From: Trichoplusia ni
Taxonomy: Eukaryota; Arthropoda; Insecta; Lepidoptera; Noctuidae
Reading direction: 5' to 3'
DNA length: 64,000 nucleotides
NCBI RefSeq assembly: GCF_003590095.1
Contig: NC_039482.1
Span: forward strand, 10,557,657-10,621,656
Positions 13,521 to 25,273 of the stretch are shown here, in pieces. Made by a program: the position numbers and the translations under genes. The first letter of the stretch is position 1, and every line of letters begins with the position of its first letter. The notes under the pieces were generated by a model. The model did no database searches. It saw only the letters and a program-made list of their open reading frames with translations, and was not told the origin of the DNA.

Positions 13521-15400
13521 TATTCGAAAAAAAAATGTGCTTCATTGTATTTAAGAGCATCAACTGCCTTGTCTACTAAATTATTTGTAAAAAACTAGAT
13601 AACATTTTGTTTTCAAGTCAATTTTTTACAAAACTGCAACCTACGTGTTCCTTCTATCTTGACGCACACACCGCCCGCAGATTCGCGCTGACTCTCAGTC
13701 GAAATGCGACTCATTCCTTCCAATCTGATACTTACTGACGAACGTAACGTAACTCACGTTATTGGAACACCGTGAGATAACACTACGTGACTGTTTACGT
13801 TCAAACCTATGAAGTTTAACTTAGATGAAAGGTTTCGTTATTGAATTATATTGGAAGCCAAAAGGCTTCTGAGTAAGGTATACGTCGCTGTCAGAGAATT
13901 GTGGCTAGAAATGTTTTTTTTGTTTGCGGTTTGTGCTGATTAAATTAACTATCTGAGAGAAGCCAACAGAAAATGTTTAGAGAAAATCCTAACGCGTTTC
14001 TTTAGTACAGAAAATACTTCGTGATTCATTTAACAAATTGTATGGAATGAGGGTATTATTTAAAACGCCATTAGAATTTACTACATTTACTACTAGCTGG
14101 GCTCGAAAGTTTCATCTGCGTTTTATATCAGATAACAATCACAACGTGATGTTTCATAATCCAATAAATTGGCAGTCCAATACAAAAATAATTTTAATTC
14201 AGAGCAATACGTCTGAAGATTGTGTTCCTACCAAATATACGTACTTAGTACTTACCATCCCCATAAAAACAAACCCAAAAAATACCTCTACCATCTCTCT
14301 ACAAATATCATGGAAGTCCTGTAAATCGGAACTAAATAGTATCTCTACAAACACATCCAGTATACAACCTCCGCACGAGAACTAGTCTCGAACAGAACTA
14401 TTCCAAACTATAACATTAATATTTACGCCGCAGTACAGACCGGTCGTCAATTGTTGTGACGTCACTCGTACAGTCAGCAACACAAGTTGCACTGTGCCGC
14501 AAATGAAATGTTCTTAGCGACGGCTTAAGCTGTTGTGATCGCTCGTTTGCTTCTAGACTAGGGTGGGTATGAGTTTGGAAATATGTTTTATTAAGTAAAA
14601 TTGTTATTGGTCTGGTTTATTTATTAACTGTGCTGATGTAAAGAAATAGATTCAATTTATAATTTATAATTATCAGTACAGTGCGTCCCATTGCTAGATA
14701 TGACTGCTAGATACTGCTTGATAAGACTTTCTTTTCCACGCTATTTTTTATTATTTTTTTGACCCAAAGTCAAAAACAAATCCAAAAGAATTCAAACTCT
14801 TTTCCTTGGTTAATAGGATTTTATTATTTTTTATGAATTTCTGTCGAAAACACAAAAATTATTCAAGCTTATAAATACTAGACAAAGACAAAATAAATAT
14901 TTAAACAAAAATCTTGTAAATTAACTTATAATCATGGTCACCCCAAGCTAGAGCGGTCTCGCTTCTCTAATTAGACGAGTGTCGCGTCTCTCGACACGGC
15001 GAGTGTCGGTGGAGTGTCGGCCGCGCTCTCGCGACACTAATTGCTGAAGCTAGGTGAATCACGTTGTTTGTAGCGTTCGCTGGGTTTTACGAGCTAAGTA
15101 GGCGGTAATGTTAAATGGTAGATTAGATTGTTTAAGAGTTTTAGTCTTCACATTGGTTTACTAATGATTGTGTTATTGGCAGAAACTAGTATTTAACTGT
15201 TAATGTTCCATTTTAGGGCAAAGGTTTCCCTCTCTTTTCTTTACAATATTTGTCCATTTGGGCGTAGACGACTTAAAGCATACCTAAAATCCTGGACATC
15301 AAAAATGTCAACAATTTTATCATATACGCCTCGAGGAACAGAAATAACTTAAATTATTAAATCTTATTGCATAATCAACCTCCGCAGAAAATAAATTCCC

Positions 15401-15474
15401 GGCTACGTATGTCACGTAGCCCTCGTAGCATTGCTACGGCGTTACAAGCTACGTCGTAGCAGGCTACGCTTTTA
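15401..15474. repeat. GCTACG/CGTAGC hairpin cluster 2
   Basis: Eight GCTACG or CGTAGC words in 74 bases, including GCTACGTCGTAGC and GGCTACGCTTTTAGC. Shares the pattern but not the exact order with 794-843. Confidence 0.7.
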
Positions 15475-18400
15475 GCAAATGCTTAGAAATATTAATTAGC
15501 ACCTGTAAGTGAAGGCTTTGCTTTTATGAATGTCTTGAAATTTGTATGAGAAATGTGTTTGTGTGTTTGTTTGCAGTTACGGTTATTTTCTAAAAAGGTA
15601 GAATGCTGTAAAAAGTCTTAGCATAATCTAGACACATGAAGCTGTCACAACCTTTACGGATGGCTACGGAAATTAAATATGTGGGAATGCAATTTCGTAT
15701 CTTAAATTATATTTTGAGGAAAAGTATGATTTTCCTCACAGTGGATAATTTACGATTTTTAGGTATCTTCAGAACATTCAAAAACAATGCTTTGCAATGC
15801 AAAAGTCTTTTAGACGAATATTTAAAGAAAAAATATTTCACCCTCGGGGGTAGTAAACTGCTCATCGCTTTACAGCGGCTTTAAAATTTATTATTATGCA
15901 CGTTAGGGGGCGCTACGTGTTCCCCATTGCAAGACTAGGTTCAGACTGGCGACTTTCTCTGAGAAGAGGTTTTGGAAATCGCCTGTTCAAAGGCAGTTGT
16001 GGTGTGACTGATATCCTTGTCACCAACCATTCAAGGGTATCTCTTGCACTTGCAAGGTTAGAAGCATGTCAAAGCGTGTACATTGTATGCTCATGGTACT
16101 CGACGCGCCTAATTATGTATATATGTTTACCCTCTATATATGGTTCGACTATATAGCTAAATAGTATAGTGAATGACGTTAAAGGTCTTGTGCATTATTC
16201 TACGACTTTGATCTTGCGTATTGAACTAACATAATAAGTACATTATAGTACATGTGATCTTTAAAAGCCTGTTCTGAGTGTGACTGCTTTTATTTAACAG
16301 TTTATATACACAAAAAACGTAAATATTAAGATGTATAAGGTTGCTGCTCGTTTCAGACGAAATATAGCTCTAGCTATCTACTAGTAGAGTCTTTGTATGT
16401 AATTTGATTAAAGGATTAATTTATAAAATCTATAAAAATAGTGCATTATTCAACAACGTGCATATACGCGCGTATAAATCGCGAGTCTGAACCCTCCCTC
16501 TTGTTTTTAAGCTATCTGCTGTTTTTGCTTCGCGCTCTCTAAGTTTTGAGGGGAGGCAGAGCTATGGGCTAAGGCCCGTGCCGTGACAAGTAAAGCCCAA
16601 TGACGTATATGGTATTAACTGGGCTTTATGTCTGTCTGTGGTAAGAACAATATGAGATGTTTTGCGGTTCACGATTGTCATATGATTTCTGAATTTCCCA
16701 TTTTGAATAAATTTGTGAGTTTCCGTTTTGTATTTGGCGGAGTATTTCGTTGGCTATTGCGTAATAAGCTTTTCTGTTCAATATTTGTCCATTTTCATTT
16801 GCAATCTTCATACGACAGTGATTTTATCCGTTTTTATAAAAATAACACAACCAGATAGAGCCATGTTCCACGTTCTAGACGGTGAGTCACGTTTTAATCA
16901 TTAAAACTTAAATTTAAATTTAAACGAATAAAATTTTCTATTTGTTTTCAATCACCATGTGACCGTTGAGCAAAAGTCACTACACAATAGGAGTCAGCTA
17001 GGAAGCGGTAGCTATATGATTTAAGCACCTGTCGCACAGCTGGTTCAAGGTGACCTAGGATAGAGAATTGTAGAAGGATTTGGCTTGGCCTTTGCCCAGT
17101 AGCGGGATACAGTGAAAATTTAAATCAAACATGTTAATACAATAGAAAACATGACCTCCAGTAAAGAATCACCGCGACTCCCCACCATACAACTCGGCCT
17201 CATAAACAATTGTTACCTGTATACTGATTCAGGGATAACGAAAATATATAAATGCACTTACAATAGCGGGACGGTGTTAACATTACTCTGCCTCGAAATA
17301 CTCGCAGCGAAATTTATGTTCTACCTGCGGGCTCACCATGAGGTCTGTAAGGGATGTTGTTAATGTGGGAGTGAGAAGTTGCTCTACAATATGTAGCGCT
17401 CTCTCTCGCTTACTCAATGGTGATAGTGCTGCTGTAAGAGTATATAGTACTAGCACTGGTTTCTGGTTTACAGTGTCGCCTTAAATGTAGATTTGTTGTG
17501 GTTGTGTATTCATAACTGATTCCGTAATATTATTTACCTTTTATAAAGCTACTGTGGGCTTGAATTTAAGTTTTATTTTAAAAAGATTATTGTTTGTTCT
17601 GAATGATATTAGACCAACTAAGATACTAGAAAAGACCTTATCGATACTCAACTCAACTTAGTTTCCGTACTTTTTGTCTTATTTTATTGGACATTTTAGT
17701 TCAAATTAAGACTTAAAGTGTATTTTTTTGCCAATTTAATTAGAAATAAAGGTCAATAAACCAAGTGTTATAATCATTCAATCAAAAACAGGACTCTAAC
17801 TTGTAATAAATAATTAAAACAAAAAATAATCTTATCGTTCTCCATAAACGCACAGCTTATACTTGTCCACATCAAAGGGACGTAATAACGCTATAAATGC
17901 GTGACCGTTTATGGAGCATGTTATGTCTTATTAACAAACTTCCAAGTAGTTATGGCAGACCACTTAATAACAAACGTGCTGTGATTATTACTGTCATAAT
18001 CTGGGTTTTGGTCTGTCCAACTTAAGTAGTTTAGACCAGATAGTTATTTGTAAGAGATATCTTAGTAAGAAGTACTTTGTCTGAATTAGGGTTTGTAGTT
18101 TTTTTTGTATTTGTAAACAAGAATCGCAAACGTTAATTTGAAACACAGTTTTTGACTAATTTAATTCAAATAATTTTACTCGATAATTACAGCACATTTG
18201 ATTCTGATACCTATAAAAAAATCTCTATTAAGGTGACGCACAATATCTTTTTATCTTGCAATGGGTAGTTTGGGTATATTAATACCCAAACTTCAATGAT
18301 GTGTTTAACAAAATTATGACACTCAATTTTTTTTTTAACGAAATTCCAGAAAGAATTTGTTTTTTTCATTTCTTTATTCTTCTTATAAAATACCCATAAA

Positions 18401-18979
18401 TCAATAGTTACTTGACTTAAAACCAAAGTTAATAAATAAGTACACCAAGCAATAATACAGAGCACGGTACAATAAATCCGGCGCACATCACTATATGATG
18501 ACGCAATAAATTCAGTGCAAAGCTAACAGACTTTGTTGGAGGCAAACTTAAACACAAATTGTATTTACGAACGAGGATGATGTATGAGGCGGACTCTCTA
18601 TTTGTCTGTTATTACATGGAGCGGGCGAGTGGAGGGAAGTGACAATAGACGGCTGTGGTACGACCCAGTGTCGTCATATTCAACTTTATTTACAAGACAG
18701 ATTTAAGAAGATTTCAAAATTAGGCATTTCTTTCGCCCGTGACCATGATACCTGCAAAGGTTTCGAAACATCGGGAACTAAAATCTAAAATTAAACCGCG
18801 AAAAAATCCGTAAAAGTAGTTTCATTTCAATGTCTAACATTCGCGTAAACCTAAGAAACCACTACATTTCTTACGTGTGTTATTTAATTTATATGCCGAA
18901 ATAATATAATGGTAATCATCATGTTTGTTTTGTTGTTAATTTTTTCATAGTTTTTTAATTATTTCATAGTTCCTTGCAT

Positions 18980-19169
18980 TTTTAACCGACTTCAAAAAAA
19001 GGAGGAGGTTATTAATTCGACTGTATTTTTTTAAATGGTTTTGCACATTAAAAATGAACGAAATATTTATAATGAACTAAACTAACTAAATATTTATAAT
19101 TAAGGAACGAAGTTATGGTAATTTTTTTAACTGACTACACGAAGTGTAGTGCCACTTCCTGTTTTTTTT
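18980..19169 (+). repeat. 'AACCGACTTCAAAAAAGGAGG' lepidopteran repeat
   Basis: TTTTAACCGACTTCAAAAAA-AGGAGGAGGTTATTAATTCGACTG near the start and GACTACACGAAGTGTAGTGCC near the end. A very common moth/butterfly repeat; class uncertain. Confidence 0.65.
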
Positions 19170-19363
19170 GTTCCATGGTCCACAAAATATTTACTGGTAT
19201 AATAACAGTTATACCTATTATATCTGTTTACATTTATTTGATATCCGATTTTTTTTAGCAACTGAATGACAATGCGCATAACACTTGCATGAGACACCTT
19301 TCCTGTCTGAGAAGACGCCTGTGCCCAGTAGCGGGAAAACTACATTATATGTAGTATTTATCC

Positions 19364-19584
19364 CTACTAATATTATAAATGCGAAAGTAACTCCGTCTGT
19401 CTGTCTGTCTGTTACGTTTTCACGTCTATACCTCTGAAATGATTTTAATGAAATTTGGTACAGAGACAGAGTTGACCTTGAGAAAGAACATAGGGTAGTT
19501 TTTATCCCGGACTTTTGAAGAGTTATCTTGGAAACGCGATATAACCGACCTCGACGCGGGCGAAGCCGCGGGCGAAAAGCTAGT
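19364..19584 (+). repeat. CTAGT-type dispersed repeat
   Basis: Starts TACTAATATTATAAATGCGA, with AGTAACTCCGTCTGTCTGTCTGTCTGTTACG, GAAATTTGGTACAGAGACAG and TTTTTATCCCGGAC, ending GGGCGAAGCCGCGGGCGAAA-AGCTAGT. Very common layout in Lepidoptera. The CTAG terminus followed by T would fit a Helitron-like 3' end, but I see no 5' TC end. Confidence 0.75.
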
Positions 19585-19902
19585 TATTTATAAATATCAG
19601 AACAGTAAATAATATTTATACTTTTCATTATTATTTTTCTTTTTAAACACTGTATAGTTTAGTGAATATCCCGTGTTCCCGAGTGTCAAGTAGTAGTCAG
19701 ACGTGACTTTGTTAGCGTTTTCCATTAGAGTCCCGCTCGAATTATTCATCCTTACAGATTTAACAAGGGAGATAAATAAACGATTCTTTGATCAAAGCTT
19801 TCTTAATGTTTTGTATAAATACTTTTGCTGAATAAAGTCTGTGAATGTATTTCATTTATTTATGGACTAACTTTTACATATAGTTTTTCTCGATGTGATG
19901 TT

Positions 19903-20046
19903 ACTGCCAGATGGACCGACGACCTGGTTAAAGCCGCTAGGTCTCGTTGGATGTAGGTGGCAATGAACCGGTCGCGCTGGAGGACGTATGGGGATTCCTA
20001 TGTCCAGCAGTGGATAGCTATAGGCTGAGATTTTGATGATGATGTT
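19903..20046 (+). mobile_element. 3' end of an RTE-type LINE
   Basis: Translating the plus strand gives RWTDDLVKAARSRWM, a stop, VAMNRSRWRTYGDSYVQQWI and a stop, which is the characteristic last segment of lepidopteran RTE-like endonuclease/reverse transcriptases. It is followed by a GATGATGATG tail. An internal stop shows decay. Only the final ~45 codons remain. Confidence 0.75.
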
Positions 20047-23000
20047 ACTATCGCTGGGAATATAGTAATATGTGTTTAATCCAAATACCAGCTGGCTCCT
20101 TAGCGAATTTTTATCATATTTAGTCAAGACGTTTGCACGTTGGGGAAGTTTTATACAAACTTACAAGTAAACAGGTAAACTGTGTGTGTATTTGCTTACT
20201 TTCTTATGACATTTTTAAAAACTGTTATCATTATATTATCTCGCCTTATTTCAAAACCGTTTATTATTTCCACATTAGGATGCACTGTCTGAGTCGCAGA
20301 AAATTGCAACAATAAATAATTTGAGCAGAAGACGGGACGTTTATATCAGCTTTGTGACTAGAATTTTAAAGTGCTAGCTTAGATACTATATTATGTTGTT
20401 CTGGGATTTGAAACTCCGAGGAAAAGCCAGAGGTTTGTACAAAATACTGAGTTTGTTATTATTTTATTGATATGACCAGTAAAATGTTTATAAAATGGGT
20501 TTTTACAAAATACGGGTTATTAGCTCCGAATATTCGAAATTTCGGATGGGACACATTTTTTGTCCCTCAACTTTCGTTAAGATAAAGTTTTGCAGAATAC
20601 ATGTAAAAGTGACTGCTTTTTTGTTTAAAACGTGTTTCGGCGAAATATGGATATATTTTAAATATAGGTTTAACGCATAGAAAAAATGACCAAAAATCAA
20701 AAGTATATTTCGTAGTAAAATATTGGTGATTTCATACAAAAATTAAATACATAAATTTCTTTTCCTTTTGATGTTTCGTAATGTTCATTTTGTGTATCTA
20801 TAAAGGGTTAAGAATAAAACACTCATAAAGAAAAACGCTTAAAATTTATTTACTTACAAATTTAACAATATATAAATCATTAATCTATGTACATAGTATG
20901 TATTTACACTATTTACTAAAGGAATACGAAGCCGATATATATCAAATAATTATATAACAATAAAAAACTATGAAGAAAAACAAAGGCAAAGACATTTCAA
21001 ATTGATTTCAATTAACAATTTTTTGGTTCAATTCTGTCAATATTTCAATAAAAATGTGTATCTTTAAATAAAATGAACGTGGTTTTCGTCTCGCCTCTCA
21101 ATAAATCGTTAAAACATATTTTTATTGAACAAGACCTACAACTCAGGCTTGGGGAATTATTATTTGACCAGTAAGACATTGAAAGCATTTAAAAAAAACA
21201 CATAAAAGCATTCAAATAATACATATGGTATCGTTCTATATCATGCAGATAAGTTAAAGTCACGTGACAATTAAAAGTATCACAAGATATATCTATTTGC
21301 TGACTCTAAAATGAAGAAACCCTTTTGCATTGTTCTGACCTTCAGACAAGAAAAACTGCAAAGTCAAAATGAAAACCTTTAAAACGAAAGGACCTTAATC
21401 ACGTAATTTGACCTCGTTCTCAAAAACATCCCCATTTTAACCCTATAACAAAAAAGATAACTAGACGATTTATATTTCGTGAACGAGCGTGAAGATCCGA
21501 GTTATTCTGACAATTCAACAAAGAGCTGAAATTCCGCGCGTTTTTTAAACAAAAAGTATTTCTTTATTTTCAAGTTGTAATTTCAGTTGTTAACTTGGTG
21601 CGATGTTTTTGGGGAACAAAGCCCCGTTTTCCCTTGGAAGTCACTGGACAGTTAGATGAATAAAAAGATCAAAATAATTGTGTCAAAGTATTATTTGAAT
21701 GAAAAAGTTATTGCATTTTAACGGTTTTATCGACGTCTCCCATCTATACCTGAAAGAATGTTTTAGGGTGGTAGGTCATTAGCTGTTTAAATGAATATCG
21801 CTGTCAAATGGCATCGTTGATGAAAATAACCATCCATGTCGCCATGTCTGTAAAATCTGACAACAGTTAACCCTTTCTTAACTTTGAGATTAACTCGAAA
21901 TCATAAACAAATTACAAAAGAAACATCAACGAACCATCTTAAACCAAATTACTTGATTAAAACGCATCAACGAAATTGAATTACAAACTTATAGCGTTGT
22001 GATTGGCTGATAATAATTTTAGCGCAGTACCCCCACCACGTCTTAAACCTTTTGAAGTTTTGTTATTCGATTAATTTAAATTTGGAAGTTTAAAATCGAA
22101 TTGTAAAGGTTCGCCATTCCTTTGCCCTATTGGTTGAGGAATTTTCCGTTATTTGTAATTACAAAGTAAAATTAATTTAGTGGTCGGGCTCTGGTGAGTC
22201 AGAATATTTTACTAGTATTTGTGTTTTTTGTTTGAACCCATGGAGTTTTTGATGTCATTAATATTCTTTCCCAAATAAAAAAATAGCTCTTCACTAGTTA
22301 TAATTATTAAGCGACTTGACCATCGGTAACGTTCCAAAGTTTTTAAATCTTTATTTTTGTGCACAAGCATTGCTCTAGTTACTTAGATAAACAAGAAACA
22401 CATTTATTCCAACTAATTATTGATATCATTTAGCGCATCTATAAATCACAACATGTTTCACATTGTTTGGTAACTAATATATAAGAAAAAATGTTGACTA
22501 GAAATGCACACACCAATTTTAATCATTTAAATAAAATATACATACCATATAGTAGTAAATTCTAAAATAAATATCTTTTCACAAATTTGTAACCAAAAAC
22601 TTCACAATGCTAATACTTATTTAATTAAATGTGAACTATTCACAATTTTTTTAATATTCATTTAAATGTAATAATAAAATTCTTTTCATTTATACCAAAA
22701 ATCTTTTAACAACATATTGTCAAATTTTGATAATAAATGTAACATTAATTTAAAATAATTGATTTGATAATCTAAACGATTTATTTATTCAAATTGTATC
22801 TACAAATTTTATTATTATTTACAATTATAAATTTCACTTATTTATTATTGATTCTTATTAAATATTTATTTCGAATTGGTCTATTTATTTACCTATTGAC
22901 TAATATTTAAATGTTTAAAAGTTTTTGTCAAATAAAATGTCTTGTGTCCACATTATAAATACATGATGAATATATGTAGACTTCAATTGCAAGGTGTGAG

Positions 23001-24797
23001 TTTCAGTTACTTTGATGACGGGTCGATGCCAATTTTTGCAATTACTACGATGTAAAAAGAGATTCATAAATCTCATTTCATTTTAATTAAAAGTTTTCAG
23101 TTCATTCGGTCTTCTTTCATCAAAGATTTTATTTCGTAATCGCAGAAGAGCCAAATTAATTTTGCCAATCGAATAGTTGTGAGTATTAGTTTGGTAGTGT
23201 ATTTCGCAGTAATGTTAAAATTTATAATGTATGAAAAATAATTTGCAGTGTTGTTATTTAGCGGTAGTAACGAATACTTATTTTGTTATTCAATTATTAG
23301 TGTTTTAAACATTGATTCCCATTTTTTTTCGTTTTTAATTTTACTTTTTGATATTATTAATGTGGACACTACCATCAATGAGGCGATAAGAAAACTTAAC
23401 AAATATATTAGTTTGTAACAAAACAAATGTTTTGGAAGACTTCAATCATGTGTAAATAAATGATCAATAAATAAATATTTCGTTTCAAAAACAAATAATT
23501 TATAAATTAATCTCATATTTTATAACTACAAATGTACATTTTTTTACATAAATTGCAATTGCACTTTAAATAAATAGTAATCAATAGAAAAACGTTTTAT
23601 TGAGTCAATTTATTCATTTAAAAATTATGTAATAATAATATATTTGCAGGAAATTCTTAATTTATAAATACTGTGGAAGTTATTTGGCACAAATGAATTC
23701 TTAAATATATTCATTTTAAATGATAAAACCTAAACTCTTTAAAAAAATCACATGGTTATAAATTGTGATAGACATGTGATATAGAACATATATTTTCAAC
23801 AAAATAATTAAGGAACCGTATATAACAGAAACAGTTTACATATAATTATTAAATACATTAATTAAAATTTGTTAATTTTTGGGGTCCGTACCAAAGGGTA
23901 ATAACGGTACACTATCACAGGCTCAGCTGATCTGTCCATCGTTCGGCAAGCTGTATCTCATGAACTTTGATACCTAGATAGCTGATTTTGCATTGTTGCA
24001 TTTCTATTGCCGCTATAGCAAAACAATAATGATTAACGTATATACCTATATATATTCGTGATGGGGGAAAAGTCTGTTTGTCTTTAGCCTATTTGTACGG
24101 AACCGTTAGTGTCGCGAGCCCGACTCGCACTTGGCTGTTTTTTTGCTTCCACAGTATTTATTCGATAATATTACAACCAATGGCAGTATTTGGTTCTGTA
24201 TGTACATATATAATATATGTTCAGGCCTCTTGTGAAGCAGAAGTCACCTAGAATAAAATCAATGTGCGTTTATTTCATCTGTATAGCTAACATTTATAAA
24301 TATTAATTATCTAGCTATTTGTGTTTTCCTGTTCAAACAAAAAAAAAGAGAAATCAGCAACGATTTACAAGAAACTTGTCACTCAATAACGTTCAAAGTT
24401 TAAATACCAAAAATATTTCATATTAAGATAAATAATAAAGAGACCAAAATGAGATTACTAGAATTTATTAAAAAATAGTTTTTCGTAAAACATCTTCAAT
24501 GAATCTGAAAAAGAGACAAAATTGGTTGAGGCTTCTTTTCCCTCATTAAATATCAAGAAACTTCTAAATCAACAAACAACTAAAACAATCACAAAATGAA
24601 CAACTTCCCCTCGAATACTAAAACGCCACTAAATGTTTGTATGTCGTTCCATTCATCTTAATGCGACGGTGACAGCATGAGACTTAGTGTCTTCAAACTT
24701 GACGTTTGGGTATTCGTCCATTACTCTATTACTTAACATTAAGTCACAAACAAAATCCTAGAACTATATAAAAATGCTATAAAAGTCCTCACAAATG
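20047..24797 (-). other. AT-rich, repeat-poor tract downstream of neto; possible 3'UTR in part
   Basis: About 4.7 kb with very high AT content and no convincing ORF. Minus-strand AATAAA signals occur near 24454, 24264 and 24150 and again near 20850, so neto transcripts could end soon after 24.5 kb or much lower. Apart from one dispersed repeat at 23881-24144 I recognise no transposon, unusual compared with the rest of the window. The extent of the UTR cannot be fixed from sequence alone. Confidence 0.4.
23881..24144 (+). repeat. dispersed repeat with CGACTCGCACTTGGC end
   Basis: Starts GGGGTCCGTACCAAAGGGTA, contains GCTGTATCTCATGAACTTTGAT and ends TTTGTACGGAACCGTTAGTG-TCGCGAGCCCGACTCGCACTTGGCTG. 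This ending is widespread in Lepidoptera. It is the only clear repeat in the tract below exon 13. Confidence 0.7.
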
Positions 24798-25178
24798 TTA
24801 TCTATGGGGCTCTACGTCAGCTCTCACCACAAACGTCTTCCGCGCTCTTCTGCACTGCTCTACTTCATCGTCTATGCCGTAGAAACACACACTGCGTTGG
24901 GGGTAAACTCTAGGCTTATAGTCCATAGAAGAACCTAAATTTCTAGGCAGAGTCCGAGCCTTTTTGTACTCAAAGTCACTTTTCAGGCAATAGTCATAAA
25001 TGAGCTTTGGTCTCTCGTCAAAGTACTTGCTATAGTAGCCATCACAGCTGTCGAAGGACATGCTCTTTGAGAAGTCCATGCAGGTGTGGTGGTGGTAGCA
25101 GCCCTCGGGCCTGGCCCTGGCCTCCAGCGGGTACCAGGTGTCCGGGGGCGTCGGGGCCCACGGCGGGGGCCCCGGGGG
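24798..25178 (-). CDS. in-frame open extension of neto exon 13 beyond TGA-GGA-TGA (126 codons)
   Basis: Begins directly after the second TGA, in the same frame as exon 13, and ends at TAA 24800-24798. It starts with a proline-rich linker (PPGPPPWAPTPPDTWYPLEA) and continues with cysteine- and tyrosine-rich sequence (GCYHHHTCMDFSKSM, SCDGYYSKYFDERP, IYDYCLKSDFEYKK, QRSVCFYGIDDEVEQCRR). Composition and codon use look coding, unlike typical UTR here. It could be a readthrough extension, the true C-terminus hidden by two small sequence errors, or a relic. No alternative acceptor in the right phase was seen, so splicing around the stops looks unlikely. Confidence 0.6.
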   Translation of the reverse strand, partial: PPGPPPWAPTPPDTWYPLEARARPEGCYHHHTCMDFSKSMSFDSCDGYYSKYFDERPKLIYDYCLKSDFEYKKARTLPRNLGSSMDYKPRVYPQRSVCFYGIDDEVEQCRRARKTFVVRADVEPHR

Positions 25179-25184
25179 TCATCC

Positions 25185-25273
25185 TCAGCGAATCGGTTTG
25201 GACACGATGATGACGTCGGGAGCGGAGCGCGTCGTCTCCGTGCTGATCGGACGACGGTCGGGGAGCTTCTTTG
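25185..25273 (-). CDS. neto: neto exon 13, coding part up to the first in-frame TGA
   Basis: Acceptor TTTTGTTTATAG, phase 1 entry. Encodes residues 678-706, ending TRSAPDVIIVSKPIR and then TGA (25187-25185), with another TGA two codons later. The sequence is GC-rich and protein-like right up to the stop. The same frame then stays open for another 126 codons, so this may not be the true end of the protein. Confidence 0.75.

Larger units (their letters stand above)
9961..18979. other. gene-free DNA with scattered repeat fragments
   Basis: Apart from the SINE pieces at 12.45 and 13.44 kb, palindrome B and GCTACG cluster 2, I find no gene. The longest open frames (13021-13379 in two overlapping frames, and 14038-14385) have no recognisable motif and compositions unlike the neto exons. 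A LINE-tail-like 'CCTTTGCCCAGTAGCGGGAT' lies at about 17090. The stretch 14940-15040 is GC-rich with repeated GACACT/GTCGCG words. Confidence 0.45.

Noticed and set aside
14038..14385. 115-codon plus-strand frame
   Set aside because: Thr/Ser/Asn-rich translation of AT-rich DNA with no recognised motif.
16463..16478. ATACGCGCGTAT palindrome
   Set aside because: Short and isolated; no partner or context.
25100..25270. Alternative 3' splice site inside exon 13 to skip the TGA codons
   Set aside because: Candidate AGs downstream of the stops are in the wrong phase for exon 12 and lack pyrimidine tracts.
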